A DNA stretch of 64,000 bases, taken from positions 43,051,090-43,115,089 of the forward strand of contig OZ035963.1 of NCBI GenBank assembly GCA_964034945.1, in the 5' to 3' direction. The translations under genes and the position numbers were made by a program. This DNA comes from Chrysopilus asiliformis. Lineage: Eukaryota; Arthropoda; Insecta; Diptera; Rhagionidae. The notes beneath the pieces are model-generated. The model worked only from the letters and a program-made list of their open reading frames with translations. It did not search any database and was not told where the DNA came from. Of this stretch, positions 34,061 to 45,640 are shown one piece after another; position 1 is the first letter of the stretch, and each line of letters starts with the position of its first letter.

Positions 34061-36160
34061 CGGGGCTTAACGCGGCAACGCCCCTTTTTCCAATTTTGGT
34101 GGGAAATCGATTTCTGAGAGGGGGCGGGGCTTAACTCGGCCACGCCCCTTTTTCCAATTTTGATGGGAAATCGATTTCTGAGAGGGGGCGGGGCTTAACT
34201 CGGCCACGCCCCTTTTTCTAATTTTGATGGGAAATCGATTTCTGAGAGGGGGCGGGGCTTAACTCGGCCACGCCCCTTTTTCCAATTTTGATGGGAAATC
34301 GATTTCTGAGAAGGGGTGGGGCTTAACTCGGCCACGCCCCTTTTTCCAATTTTGATAGGAAATCGATTTCTGAGAGGGGGCGGGGCTTAACTCGGCCACG
34401 CCCCTTTTTCCAATTTTGATGGGAAATCGATTTCTGAGAGGGGGCAGGGCTTAACTCGGCCACGCCCCTTTTTCCAATTTTGATAGGAAATCGATTTCTG
34501 AGAGGGGGCGGGGCTTAACTCGGCCACGCCCCTTTTTCCAATTTTGATGGGAAATCGATTTCTGAGAGGGGGCGGGGCTTAACTCGGCCACGTCCCTTTT
34601 TCCAATTTTGATGGGAAATCGATTTCTGAGAGGGGGCGGGGCTTAACTCGGCCACGCCCCTTTTTCCAATTTTGATGGGAAATCGATTTCTGAGAGGGGG
34701 CGGGTCTTAACTCGGCCACGTCCCTTTTTCCAATTTTGATGGGAAATCGATTTCTGAGAGGGGGCGGGGCTTAACTCGGCCACGCCCCTTTTTCTAATTT
34801 TGATGGGAAATCGATTTCTGAGAGGGGGCGGGGCTTAACTCGGCCACGCCCCTTTTTCCAATTTTGATGGGAAATCGATTTCTGAGAAGGGGTGGGGCTT
34901 AACTCGGCCACGCCCCTTTTTCCAATTTTGATAGGAAATCGATTTCTGAGAGGGGGCGGGGCTTAACTCGGCCACGCCCCTTTTTCCAATTTTGATGGGA
35001 AATCGATTTCTGAGAGGGGGCAGGGCTTAACTCGGCCACGCCCCTTTTTCCAATTTTGATGGGAAATCGATTTCTGAGAGGGGGCGGGGCTTAACTCGGC
35101 CACGCCCCTTTTTCCAATTTTGATGGGAAATCGATTTCTGAGAAGGGGCGGGTCTTAACTCGGCCACGCCCCTTTTTCCAATTTTGATGGGAAATCGATT
35201 TCTGAGAGGGGGCGGGGCTTAACGCGGCAACGCCCCTTTTTCCAATTTTGGTGGGAAATCGATTTCTGAGAGGGGGCGGGGCTTAACTCGGCCACGCCCC
35301 TTTTTCCAATTTTGATGGGAAATCGATTTCTGAGAGGGGGCGGGGCTTAACTCGGCCACGCCCCTTTTTCTAATTTTGATGGGAAATCGATTTCTGAGAG
35401 GGGGCGGGGCTTAACTCGGCCACGCCCCTTTTTCCAATTTTGATGGGAAATCGATTTCTGAGAAGGGGTGGGGCTTAACTCGGCCACGCCCCTTTTTCCA
35501 ATTTTGATAGGAAATCGATTTCTGAGAGGGGGCGGGGCTTAACTCGGCCACGCCCCTTTTTCCAATTTTGATGGGAAATCGATTTCTGAGAGGGGGCAGG
35601 GCTTAACTCGGCCACGCCCCTTTTTCCAATTTTGATAGGAAATCGATTTCTGAGAGGGGGCGGGGCTTAACTCGGCCACGCCCCTTTTTCCAATTTTGAT
35701 GGGAAATCGATTTCTGAGAGGGGGCGGGGCTTAACTCGGCCACGTCCCTTTTTCCAATTTTGATGGGAAATCGATTTCTGAGAGGGGGCGGGGCTTAACT
35801 CGGCCACGCCCCTTTTTCCAATTTTGATGGGAAATCGATTTCTGAGAGGGGGCGGGTCTTAACTCGGCCACGTCCCTTTTTCCAATTTTGATGGGAAATT
35901 GATTTCTGAGAGGGGGCGGGGCTTAACTCGGCCACGCCCCTTTTTCCAATTTTGATGGGAAATCGATTTCTGAGAGGGGGCGGGGCTTAACTCGGCCACG
36001 CCCCTTTTTCCAATTTTGATGGGAAATCGATTTCTGAGAGGAGGCGGGGTTTATCTCGGCCACGCCCCTTTTTCCAATTTTGATGGGAAATCGATTTCTG
36101 AGAGGGGGCGGGGCTTAACTCGGCCACGCCCCTTTTTCCAATTTTGATGGGAAATCGATT
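34061..36160 (+). repeat. 1,152-bp (18-monomer) duplication with a 576-bp partial copy
   Basis: Block 34071-34740 recurs at 35223-35892, exactly 18 monomers later. Matching markers are AACGCGGCAACG, CTAATTTT, GAGAAGGGGTGGGG, GATAGG, GGGCAGGGC, ACGTCCC and GGGCGGGTCTT. The first part (CTAATTTT, GAAGGGGTGGGG, GATAGG, GGGCAGGGC) also occurs midway, at 34794 onwards, a lag of exactly nine monomers. No gene is present. Confidence 0.85.
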
Positions 36161-37990
36161 TCTGAGAAGGGGCGTGGCTTAACTCGGCCACGCCCCTTTT
36201 TCCAATTTTGATGGGAAATCGATTTCTGAGAGGGGGCGGGGCTTAACTCGGCCACGCCCCTTTTTCCAATTTTGATGGGAAATCGATTTCTGAGAGGGGG
36301 TGGGGCTTAACTCGGCCACGCCCCTTTTTCAAATTTTGATGGGAAATCGATTTCTGAGAGGGGGCGGGGCTTAGCTCGGCCACGGCCCTTTTTCCAATTT
36401 TGATGGGAAATCGATTTCTGAGAGGGGGCGGGGCTTAACTCGGCACGCCCCTTTTTCCAATTTTGATGGGAAATCGATTTCTGAGAGGGGGCGGGGCTTA
36501 ACTCGGCCACGCCCCTTTTTCCAATTTTGACGGAAAATCGATTTCTGAGAGGGGGCGGGGCTTAACTCGACCACGCCCCTTTTTCCAATTTTGTTGGGAA
36601 ATCGATTTCTGAGAGGGGGCGGTGCTTAACTCGGCCACGCCCCTTTTTCCAATTTTGATGGGAAATCGATTTCTGAGAGGGGGCGGGGCTTAACTCGGCC
36701 ACGCCCCTTTTTCCAATTTTGATGGGAAATCGATTTCTGAGAGGGGGCGGGGCTTAACTCGGCCACGCCCCTTTTTCCAATTTTGATGGGAAATTGATTT
36801 CTGAGATGAGGCGGGGTTTAACTCGGCCACGCCCCTTTTTCCAATTTTGATGGGAAATCGATTTCTGAGAGGGGGCGGGGCTTAACTCGGCCACGCCCCT
36901 TTTTCCAATTTTGATGGGAAATCGATTTCTGAGAGGGGGCGGGGCTTAACTCGGCCACGCCCCTTTTTCCAATTTTGATGGGAAATCGATTTCTGAGAAG
37001 GGGCGGGTCTTAACTCGGCCACGCCCCTTTTTCCAATTTTGATGGGAAATCGATTTCTGAGAGGGGCGGGGCTTACCTCGGCCATGCCCCTTTTTCCAGT
37101 TTTCATGGGAAAACGATTTCTGAGAGGGGGCGGGGCTTAACTCGGCCACGCCCCTTTTTCCAATTTTGATGGGAAATCGATTTCTGAGAGGGGGCGGGGC
37201 TTAACTCGGCCACGCCCCTTTTTCTAATTTTGATGGGAAATCGATTTCTGAGAGGAGGCGGGGTTTAACTCGGCCACGCCCCTTTTTCCAATTTTGATGG
37301 GAAATCGATTTCTGAGAGGGGGCGGGGCTTAACTCGGCCACGCCCCTTTTTCCAATTTTGATGGGAAATCGATTTCTTAGAAGGGGGGGGGGGCTTAACT
37401 CGGCCACGCCCATTTTTCCAATTTTGATGGGAAATCGATTTCTGAGAGGGGCGGGGCTTAACTCGGCCACGCCCCTTTTTCCAATTTTGATGGGAACTCG
37501 ATTTCTGAGAGGGGGCGGGGCATAACTCGGCCACGCCCCTTTTTCCAATTTTGATGGGAAATCGATTTCTGAGAGAGGCCGGGGTTTAATCGGCGACGCC
37601 CCTTTTTCCAATTTTGATGGGAAATCGATTTCTGAGAGGGGGCGGGGCTTAACTCGGCCACGCCCCTTTTTCCAATTTTGATGGGAAATCGATTTCTGAG
37701 AAGGGGCGGGTCTTAACTCGGCCACGCCCCTTTTTCCAATTTTGATGGGAAATCGATTTCTGAGAGGGGGCGGGGCTTAACTCGGCCACGCCCCTTTTTC
37801 CAATTTTGATGGGAAATCGATTTCTGAGAGGGGCGGGGCTTAACTCGGCCACGCCCCTTTTTCCAATTTTGATGGGAAATCGATTTCTGAGAGAGGCCGG
37901 GGCTTAACTTGGCCACGCCCCTTTTTTCAATTTTGATGGGAACTCGATTTCTGAGAGGGGGCGGGGCTTAACTCGGCCACGCCCCTTTTT
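36161..37990 (+). repeat. CGGCACG module, second copy, and private variants
   Basis: GGGGCGTGGC (36175), CAAATTTT, TTAGCTCGGCCACGG, CTCGGCACG (36441), GACGGAAAATCG and GAGATGAGG (36803) match 63.22-63.73 kb, with the lag stepping from 27,051 to 26,923 bp, a loss of exactly two monomers. Private changes follow: CTTACCTCGGCCATG with CCAGTTTTCATGGGAAAACG near 37080, an 11-G tract after TTTCTTAGAA (37383-37393), GGCATAAC, and GGTTTAATCGGCGACG. From about 37.2 kb one minus-strand frame stays open for 174 codons. Confidence 0.78.
37383..37393 (+). repeat. Poly-G tract (11 G)
   Basis: The left context is TTTCTTAGAA, a private G-to-T change in the GAGAA type. Confidence 0.9.
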
Positions 37991-39491
37991 CCAATTTTTG
38001 ATGGGAAATCGATTTCTGAGAGGGGGCGGGGCTTCACTCGGCCACGCCCCTTTTTCCAATTTTGATGGGAAATCGATGTCTGAGAGGGGGCGGGGCTTAA
38101 CTCGGCCACGCCCCTTTTTCCAATTTTGATGGGAAATCGATTTCTGAGAGGGGGCGGGGCTTAACTCGGACACGCCCCTTTTTCCAATTTTGATGGGAAA
38201 TCGATTTCTGAGAGGGGGCGGGGCTTAACTCGGCCACGCCCCTTTTTCCAATTTTGATGGGAAATCGATTTCTGAGAGGGGCGGGGCTTAACTCGGCCAC
38301 GCCCCTTTTTCCAATTTTGATGGGAAATCGATTTCTGAGAGGGGGCGGGGCTTAGCTCGGCCACGGCCCTTTTTCCAATTTTGATGGGAAATCGATTTCT
38401 GAGAGGGGGCGGGGCTTAACTCGGCCACGCCCCTTTTTCCAATTTTGATGGGAAATCGATTTCTGAGGGGGCGGGGCTTAACTCGGCCACGCCCCTTTTT
38501 CCAATTTTAATGGGAAATCGATTTCTGAGAGGGGGCGGGGCTTCACTCGGCCACGCCCCTTTTTCCAATTTTGGTGGGAAATCGATTTCTGAGAGGGGGC
38601 GGGGCTTAACTCGGCCACGCCCCTTTTTCCAATTTTGATGGGAAATCGATTTCTGAGAGGGGGCGGGGCTTAACTCGGCCACGCCCCTTTTTCCAATTTT
38701 GATGGGAAATCGATTTCTGAGAGGGGGCGGGGCTTAACTCGGCCACGCCCCTTTTTCCAATTTTGATGGGAAATCGATTTCTGAGAGGGGGCGGGGCTAA
38801 ACTCGGCCACGCCCCTTTTTCCAATTTTGATGGGAAATCGATTTCTGAGAGGGGGCGGGGCTTAACTCGGCCACGCCCCTTTTTCCAATTTTGATGAGAA
38901 ATCGATTTCTGAGAGGGGGCGGGGCTTAACTCGGCCACGCCCCTTTTTCCAATTTTGATGGGAAATCGATTTCTGAGAGGGGGCGGGGCTTAACTCGGCC
39001 ACGCCCCTTTTTCCAATTTTGATGGGAAATCGATTTCTGAGAGGGGGCGGGGCTTAACTCGGCCACGCCCCTTTTTCCAATTTTGATGGAAAATCGATTT
39101 CTGAGAGGGGGCGGGGCTTAACTCGACCACGCCCCTTTTTCCAATTTTGTTGGGAAATCGATTTCTGAGAGGGGGCGGGGCTTCACTCGGCCACGCCCCT
39201 TTTTCCAATTTTGATGGGAAATCGATTTCTGAGAGGGGGCGGGGATTAACTCGGCCACGCCCCTTTTTCCAATTTTGATGGGAAATTGATTTCTGAGATG
39301 AGGCGGGGTTTAACTCGGCCACGCCCCTTTTTCCAATTTTGATGGGAAATCGATTTCTGAGAGGGGGCGGGGCTTAACTCGGCCACGCCCCTTTTTCCAA
39401 TTTTAATGGGAAATCGATTTCTGAGAAGGGGCGGGGCTTAATTCGGCCACGCCACTTTTTCCAATTTTGATGGGAAATCGATTTCTGTGAA

Positions 39492-39501
39492 GGGGGGGGG
39501 G
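39492..39501 (+). repeat. Poly-G tract (10 G), GTGAA type
   Basis: Followed by CTCTGCCACGCCCA, a change shared only with the tract at 40260. Confidence 0.9.
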
Positions 39502-40259
39502 CTTAACTCTGCCACGCCCATTTTTCCAATTTTGATGGGAAATCGATTTCTGAGAGGGGCGGGGCTTAACTCGGCCACGCCCCTTTTTCCAATTTTGATG
39601 GGAAATCGATTTCTGAGAGAGGCCGGGGCTTAACTTGGCCACGCCCCTTTTTCCAATTTTGATGGGAAATCGATTTCTGAGAGGGGGCGGGGCTTAACTC
39701 GGCCACGCCCCTTTTTCCAATTTTGATGGGAAATCGATTTCTGAGAGGGGGCGGGGCTTAACTCGGCCACGCCCCTTTTTCCAATTTTGATGGGAAATTG
39801 ATTTCTGAGATGAGGCGGGGTTTAACTCGGCCACGCCCCTTTTTCCAATTTTGATGGGAAATCGATTTCTGAGAGGGGGCGGGGCTTAACTCGGCCACGC
39901 CCCTTTTTCCAATTTTGATGGGAAATCGATTTCTGAGAGGGGGCGGGGCTTAACTCGGCCACGCCCCTTTTTCCAATTTTGATGGGAAATCGATTTCTGA
40001 GAGGGGGCGGGGCTTAACTCGGCCACGCCCCTTTTTCCAATTTTGATGGGAAATTGATTTCTGAGATGAGGCGGGGTTTAACTCGGCCACGCCCCTTTTT
40101 CCAATTTTGATGGGAAATCGATTTCTGAGAGGGGGCGGGGCTTAACTCGGCCACGCCCCTTTTTCCAATTTTGATGGGAAATCGATTTCTGAGAAGGGGC
40201 GGGGCTTAACTCGGCCACGCCACTTTTTCCAATTTTGATGGGAAATCGATTTCTGTGAA

Positions 40260-40271
40260 GGGGGGGGGGGG
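40260..40271 (+). repeat. Poly-G tract (12 G), GTGAA type
   Basis: It is in the same order of neighbours as the 39492 tract, two G longer. Confidence 0.9.
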
Positions 40272-40670
40272 CTTAACTCTGCCACGCCCATTTTTCCAAT
40301 TTTGATGGGAAATCGATTTCTGAGAGGGGCGGGGCTTAACTCGGCCACGCCCCTTTTTCCAATTTTGATGGGAAATCGATTTCTGAGAGAGGCCGGGGCT
40401 TAACTTGGCCACGCCCCTTTTTCCAATTTTGATGGGAAATCGATTTCTGAGAGGGGGCGGGGCTTAACTCGGCCACGCCCCTTTTTCCAATTTTGATGGG
40501 AAATCGATTTCTGAGAGGGGGCGGGGCTTAACTCGGCCACGCCCCTTTTTCCAATTTTGATGGGAAATCGATTTCTGAGAGGAGGCGGGGTTTAACTCGG
40601 CCACGCCCCTTTTTCCAATTTTGATGGGAAATCGATTTCTGAGAGGGGGCGGGGCTTAACTCGGCCACGC

Positions 40671-43200
40671 CCCTTTTTCCAATTTTGATGGGAAATCGAT
40701 TTCTGAGAAGGGGCGTGGCTTAACTCTGCTACGCCCCTTTTTCCAATTTTGATGGGAAATCGATTTCTGAGAGGGGGCGGGGCTTAACTCGGCCACGCCC
40801 CTTTTTCCAATTTTGATGGGAAATCGATTTCTGAGAGGGGGCGGGGCTTAACTCGGCCACGCCCCTTTTTCAAATTTTGATGTTAAATCGATTTCTGAGA
40901 GGGGGCGGGGCTTAGCTCGGCCACGGCCCTTTTTCCAATTTTGATGGGAAATCGATTTCTGAGAGGGGGCGGGGCTTAACTCGGCACGCCCCTTTTTCCA
41001 ATTTTGATGGGAAATCGATTTCTGAGAGGGGGCGGGGCTTAACTCGGCCACGCCCCTTTTTCCAATTTTGATGGAAAATCGATTTCTGAGAGGGGGCGGG
41101 GCTTAACTCGACCACGCCCCTTTTTCCAATTTTGTTGGGAAATCGATTTCTGAGAGGGGGCGGGGCTTAACTCGGCCACGCCCCTTTTTCCAATTTTGAT
41201 GGGAAATCGATTTCTGAGAGGGGGCGGGGCTTAACTCGGCCACGCCCCTTTTTCCGATTTTGATGGGAAATCGATTTCTGAGAGGGGGCGGGGCTTAACT
41301 CGGCCACGCCCCTTTTTCCAATTTTGATGGGAAATTGATTTCTGAGATGAGGCGGGGTTTAACTCGGCCACGCCCCTTTTTCCAATTTTGATGGGAAATC
41401 GATTTCTGAGAGGGGGCGGGGCTTAACTCGGCCACGCCCCTTTTTCCAATTTTGATGGGAAATCGATTTCTGAGAGAGGCCGGGGCTTAATCGGCCACGC
41501 CCCTTTTTCCAATTTTGATGGGAAATCGATTTCTGAGAGGGGGCGGGGCTTAACTCGGCCACGCCCCTTTTTCCAATTTTGATGGGAAATCGATTTCTGA
41601 GAAGGGGCGGGTCTTAACTCGGCCACGCCCCTTTTTCCAATTTTGATGGGAAATCGATTTCTGAGAGGGGGCGGGGCTTAACGCGGCAACGCCCCTTTTT
41701 CCAATTTTGGTGGGAAATCGATTTCTGAGAGGGGGCGGGGCTTAACTCGGCCACGCCCCTTTTTCCAATTTTGATGGGAAATCAATTTCTGAGGGGGCGG
41801 AGCTTAACTCGGCCACGCCCCTTTTTCTAATTTTGATGGGAAATCGATTTCTGAGAGGAGGCGGGGTTTAACTCGGCCACGCCCCTTTTTCCAATTTTGA
41901 TGGGAAATCGATTTCTGAGAAGGGGCGGGGCTTAACTCGGCCACGCCCCTTTTTCCAATTTTGATGGGAAATCGATTTCTGAGAGGGGGCGGGGCTTAGC
42001 TCGGCCACGGCCCTTTTTCCAATTTTGATGGGAAATCGATTTCTGAGAGGGGGCGGGGCTTAACTCGGCCACGCCCCTTTTTCCAATTTTGATGGGAAAT
42101 CGATTTCTGAGAGAGGCCGGGGCTTAACTTGGCCACGCCCCTTGTTCCAATTTTGATGGGAAATCAATTTCTGAGAGGGGACGGGGCTTAACTCGTCCAC
42201 TCCCCTTTTTCCAATTTTGATGGGAAATCGATTTCTGAGAGGGGGCGGGGCTTAGCTCGGCCACGGCCCTTTTTCCAATTTTGATGGGAAATCGATTTCT
42301 GAGAGGGGGCGGGGCTTAACTCGGCCACGCCCCTTTTTCCAATTTTGATGGGAAATCGATTTCTGAGAGAGGCCGGGGCTTAACTTGGCCACGCCCCTTG
42401 TTCCAATTTTGATGGGAAATCAATTTCTGAGAGGGGACGGGGCTTAACTCGTCCACTCCCCTTTTTCCAATTTTGATGGGAAATCGATTTCTGAGAGGGG
42501 GCGGGACTTAATTCGGCCACGCCCCTTTTTCCAATTTTGATGGGAAATCGATTTCTGAGAGGGGGCGGGGCTTAACTCGGCCACGCCCCTTTTTCCAATT
42601 TTGATAGGAAATCGATTTCTGAGAGGGGGCGGGGCTTAACTCGGCCACGCCCCTTTTTCCAATTTTGATGGGAAATCGATTTCTGAGAGGGGGCGGGGCT
42701 TAACTCGGCCACGCCCCTTTTTCCAATTTTGATGGGAAATCGATTTCTGAGAGGGGGCGGGGCTTAACGCGGCAACGCCCCTTTTTCCAATTTTGGTGGG
42801 AAATCGATTTCTGAGAGGGGGCGGGGCTTAACTCGGCCACGCCCCTTTTTCCAATTTTGATGGGAAATCGATTTCTGAGAGGGGGCGGGGCTTAAATCGG
42901 CCACGCCCCTTTTTCCAATTTTGATGGGAAATCGATTTCTGAGAGGGGGCGGGGCTTAACTCGGCCACGCCCCTTTTTCCAATTTTGATGGGAAATCGAT
43001 TTCTGAGAGGGGGCGGGGCTTAACTCGGCCACGCCCCTTTTTCCAATTTTGATGGGAAATCGATTTCTGAGAGGGGGCGGGGCTTAACTCGGCCACGCCC
43101 CTTTTTCCAATTTTGATGGAAAATCGATTTCTGAGAAGGGGCGGGGCTTAACTCGGCCACGCCCCTTTTTCCAATTTTGATGGGAAATCGATTTCTGAGA
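40671..43200 (+). repeat. CGGCACG module, third copy, and a 256-bp tandem duplication
   Basis: The stretch from about 40.68 to 42.12 kb matches 45.87-47.18 kb; the lag is 5,187 bp at first and 5,059 bp after two monomers are lost in the right-hand copy. At 41996-42251 and 42252-42507 four monomers are repeated in tandem at exactly 256 bp: TTAGCTCGGCCACGG, plain, GAGGCCGGGG/CTTGTTCC, and AATCAATTT/CTCGTCCACTCCC. From 42397 to about 43,120 the sequence matches 60,691-61,414 at a constant lag of 18,294 bp. Confidence 0.85.
41996..42507 (+). repeat. Four-monomer (256-bp) tandem duplication
   Basis: TTAGCTCGG starts at 41996 and 42252. Both units also share CTTGTTCCAATTTT, AATCAATTTCTGAG and CTCGTCCACTCCCC. 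The shared rare changes show a recent exact four-monomer duplication. Confidence 0.88.
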
Positions 43201-45640
43201 GGGGGCGGGGCTTAACTCGGCCACGCCCCTTTTTCCAATTTTGATGGGAAATCGATTTCTGAGAAGGGGCGGGTCTTAACTCGGCCACGCCCCTTTTTCC
43301 AATTTTGATGGGAAATCGATTTCTGAGAGGGGGCGGGGCTTAACTCGGCCACGCCCCTTTTTCTAATTTTGATGGGAAATCGATTTCTGAGAGGGGGCGG
43401 GGGGCTTAACTCGGCCACGCCCCTTTTTCCAATTTTGATGGGAAATCGATTTCTGAGAGGGGGCGGGGCTTAACTCGCCAACGCCCCTTTTTCCAATTTT
43501 GATGGGAAATCGATTTCTGAGAGGGGGCGGGGCTTAACTCGGCCACGCCCCTTTTTCCAATTTTGATGGGAAATCGATTTCTGAGAGGGGGCGGGGCTTA
43601 ACTCGGCCACGCCCCTTTTTCCAATTTTGATGGGAAATCGATTTCTGAGAGGGGGCGGGGCTTAACACGGCCACGCCCCTTTTTCCAATTTTGATGGGAA
43701 ATCGATTTCTGAGAGGGGGCGGGGCTTAACTCGGCCACGCCCCTTTTTCCAATTTTGATGGGAAATCGATTTCTGAGAGGGGGCGGGGCTTAACTCGGCC
43801 ACGCCCCTTTTTCCAATTTTTGATGGGAAATCGATTTCTGAGAGGGGGCGGGGCTTAACTCGGCCACGCCCCTTTTTCCAATTTTGATGGGAATTCGATG
43901 TCTGAGAGGGGGCGGGGCTTAACTCGGCCACGCCCCTTTTTCCAATTTTGATGGGAAATCGAATTCTGAGAGGGGGCGGCGCTTAACTCGGCCACGCCCC
44001 TTTTTCCAATTTTGATGGGAAATTGATTTCTGAGAGGAGGCGGGGCTTCACTCGGCCACGCCCCTTTTTCCAATTTTGATGGGAAATCGATTTCTGAGAG
44101 GGGGCGGGGCTTAACACGGCCACGCCCCTTTTTCCAATTTTGATGGGAAATCGATTTCTGAGAGGGGGCGGGGCTTAACTCGGCCACGCCCCTTTTTCCA
44201 ATTTTGATGGGAAATCGATTTCTGAGAGGGGGCGGGGCTTAACTCGGCCACGCCCCTTTTTCCAATTTTTGATGGGAAATCGATTTCTGAGAAGGGGGGG
44301 GGGGGCTTAACTCGGCCACGCCCATTTTTCCAATTTTGATGGGAAATCGATTTCTGAGAGGGGCGGGGCTTAACTCGGCCACGCCCCTTTTTCCAATTTT
44401 GATGGGAAATCGATTTCTGAGAGGGGGCGGGGCTTAGCTCGGCCACGGCCCTTTTTCAAATTTTGATGGGAAATCGATTTCTGAGAGGGGGCGGGGCTTA
44501 ACTCGGCCACGCCCCTTTTTCCAATTTTGATGGGAAATCGATTTCTGAGAGAGGCCGGGGCTTAACTTGGCCACGCCCCTTTTTTCAATTTTGATGGGAA
44601 CTCGATTTCTGAGAGGGGGCGGGGCTTAACTCGGCCACGCCCCTTTTTCCAATTTTGATGGGAAATCGATTTCTGAGAGAGGCCGGGGCTTAATCGGCCA
44701 CGCCCCTTTTTCCAATTTTGATGGGAAATCGATTTCTGAGAGGGGGCGGGGCTTAACTCGGCCACGCCCCTTTTTCCAATTTTGATGGGAAATCGATTTC
44801 TGAGAAGGGGCGGGTCTTAACTCGGCCACGCCCCTTTTTCCAATTTTGATGGGAAATCGATTTCTGAGAGGGGGCGGGGCTTAACTCGGCCACGCCCCCT
44901 TTTCCAATTTTGGTGGGAAATCGATTTCTGAGAGGGGGCGGGGCTTAACTCGGCCACGCCCCTTTTTCCAATTTTGATGGGAAATCGATTTCTGAGAGGG
45001 GGCGGGGCTTAACTCGGCCACGCCCCTTTTTCTAATTTTGATGGGAAATCGATTTCTGAGAGGGGGCGGGGCTTAACTCGGCCACGCCCCTTTTTCCAAT
45101 TTTGATGGGAAATCGATTTCTGAGAGGGGGCGGGGCTTAACTCGGCCACGCCCCTTTTTCCAATTTTGATGGGAAATTGATTTCTGAGAGGAGGCGGGGC
45201 TTAACTCGGCCACGCCCCTTTTTCCAATTTTTGATGGGAAATCGATTTCTGAGAGGGGGCGGGGCTTAACTCGGCCACGCCCCTTTTTCCAATTTTGATG
45301 GGAAATCGATTTTTGAGAGGGGGCGGGGCTTAACTCGGCCACGCCCCTTTTTCCAATTTTGATGGGAAATCGATTTCTGAGAGGGGGCGGGGCTTAACTC
45401 GGCCACGCCCCTTTTTCCAATTTTTGATGGGAAATCGATTTCTGAGAGGGGGCGGGGCTTAACTCGGCCACGCCCCTTTTTCCAATTTTGATGGGAAATC
45501 GATGTCTGAGAGGGGGCGGGGCTTAACTCGGACACGCCCCTTTTTCTAATTTTAATGAGAAATCGATTTCTGAGAGGGGGCGGGGCTTCACTCGGCCACG
45601 CCCCTTTTTCCAATTTTGATGGGAAATCGATTTCTGAGAG
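43201..45640 (+). repeat. Left copy of a 2.2-2.4 kb segmental duplication
   Basis: This segment matches about 47.3-49.5 kb. Shared markers are GGGCGGGTCTT (43272), a GGCGGGGGGCTT monomer, AACACGG, TTTTTGATGGG 65-bp monomers, GGGAATTCGATGTC, ATCGAATTC with GGCGGCGC, a poly-G tract (12 G here at 44294), GGAACTCG, CCCCCTTTTCC with TTTTGGTGGG, and CTAATTTTAATGAG. It carries the 63-bp CTTAATCGG monomer, a neighbouring 64-bp monomer and one 65-bp monomer that the right copy lacks. Confidence 0.87.
44294..44305 (+). repeat. Poly-G tract (12 G)
   Basis: GAGAA type in the left copy of the 4.1-kb-lag duplication. Its partner at 48392 has 16 G. Confidence 0.9.

Larger units (their letters stand above)
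37991..40670 (+). repeat. Mixed segment; first 65-bp monomer; GTGAA poly-G monomers
   Basis: The first CCAATTTTTGATGGG (65-bp) monomer of the window is near 37991. A shortened CTGAGGGGGCGG monomer lies near 38465. Two GTGAA poly-G monomers (10 G at 39492, 12 G at 40260) sit in the same order of neighbours: GAGATGAGG, GAGAAGGGGCGGGG, CGCCACTTTTT, ACTCTGCCACGCCCA, GAGGGGCGGGG, GAGAGAGGCCGGGG. No gene is present. Confidence 0.78.

Noticed and set aside
37201..37725. Minus-strand open frame of 174 codons as a possible gene
   Set aside because: The peptide is only the rotating satellite translation, starts and ends at monomer motifs, and owes its length to length-variant monomers. There is no codon bias, domain or unique sequence.
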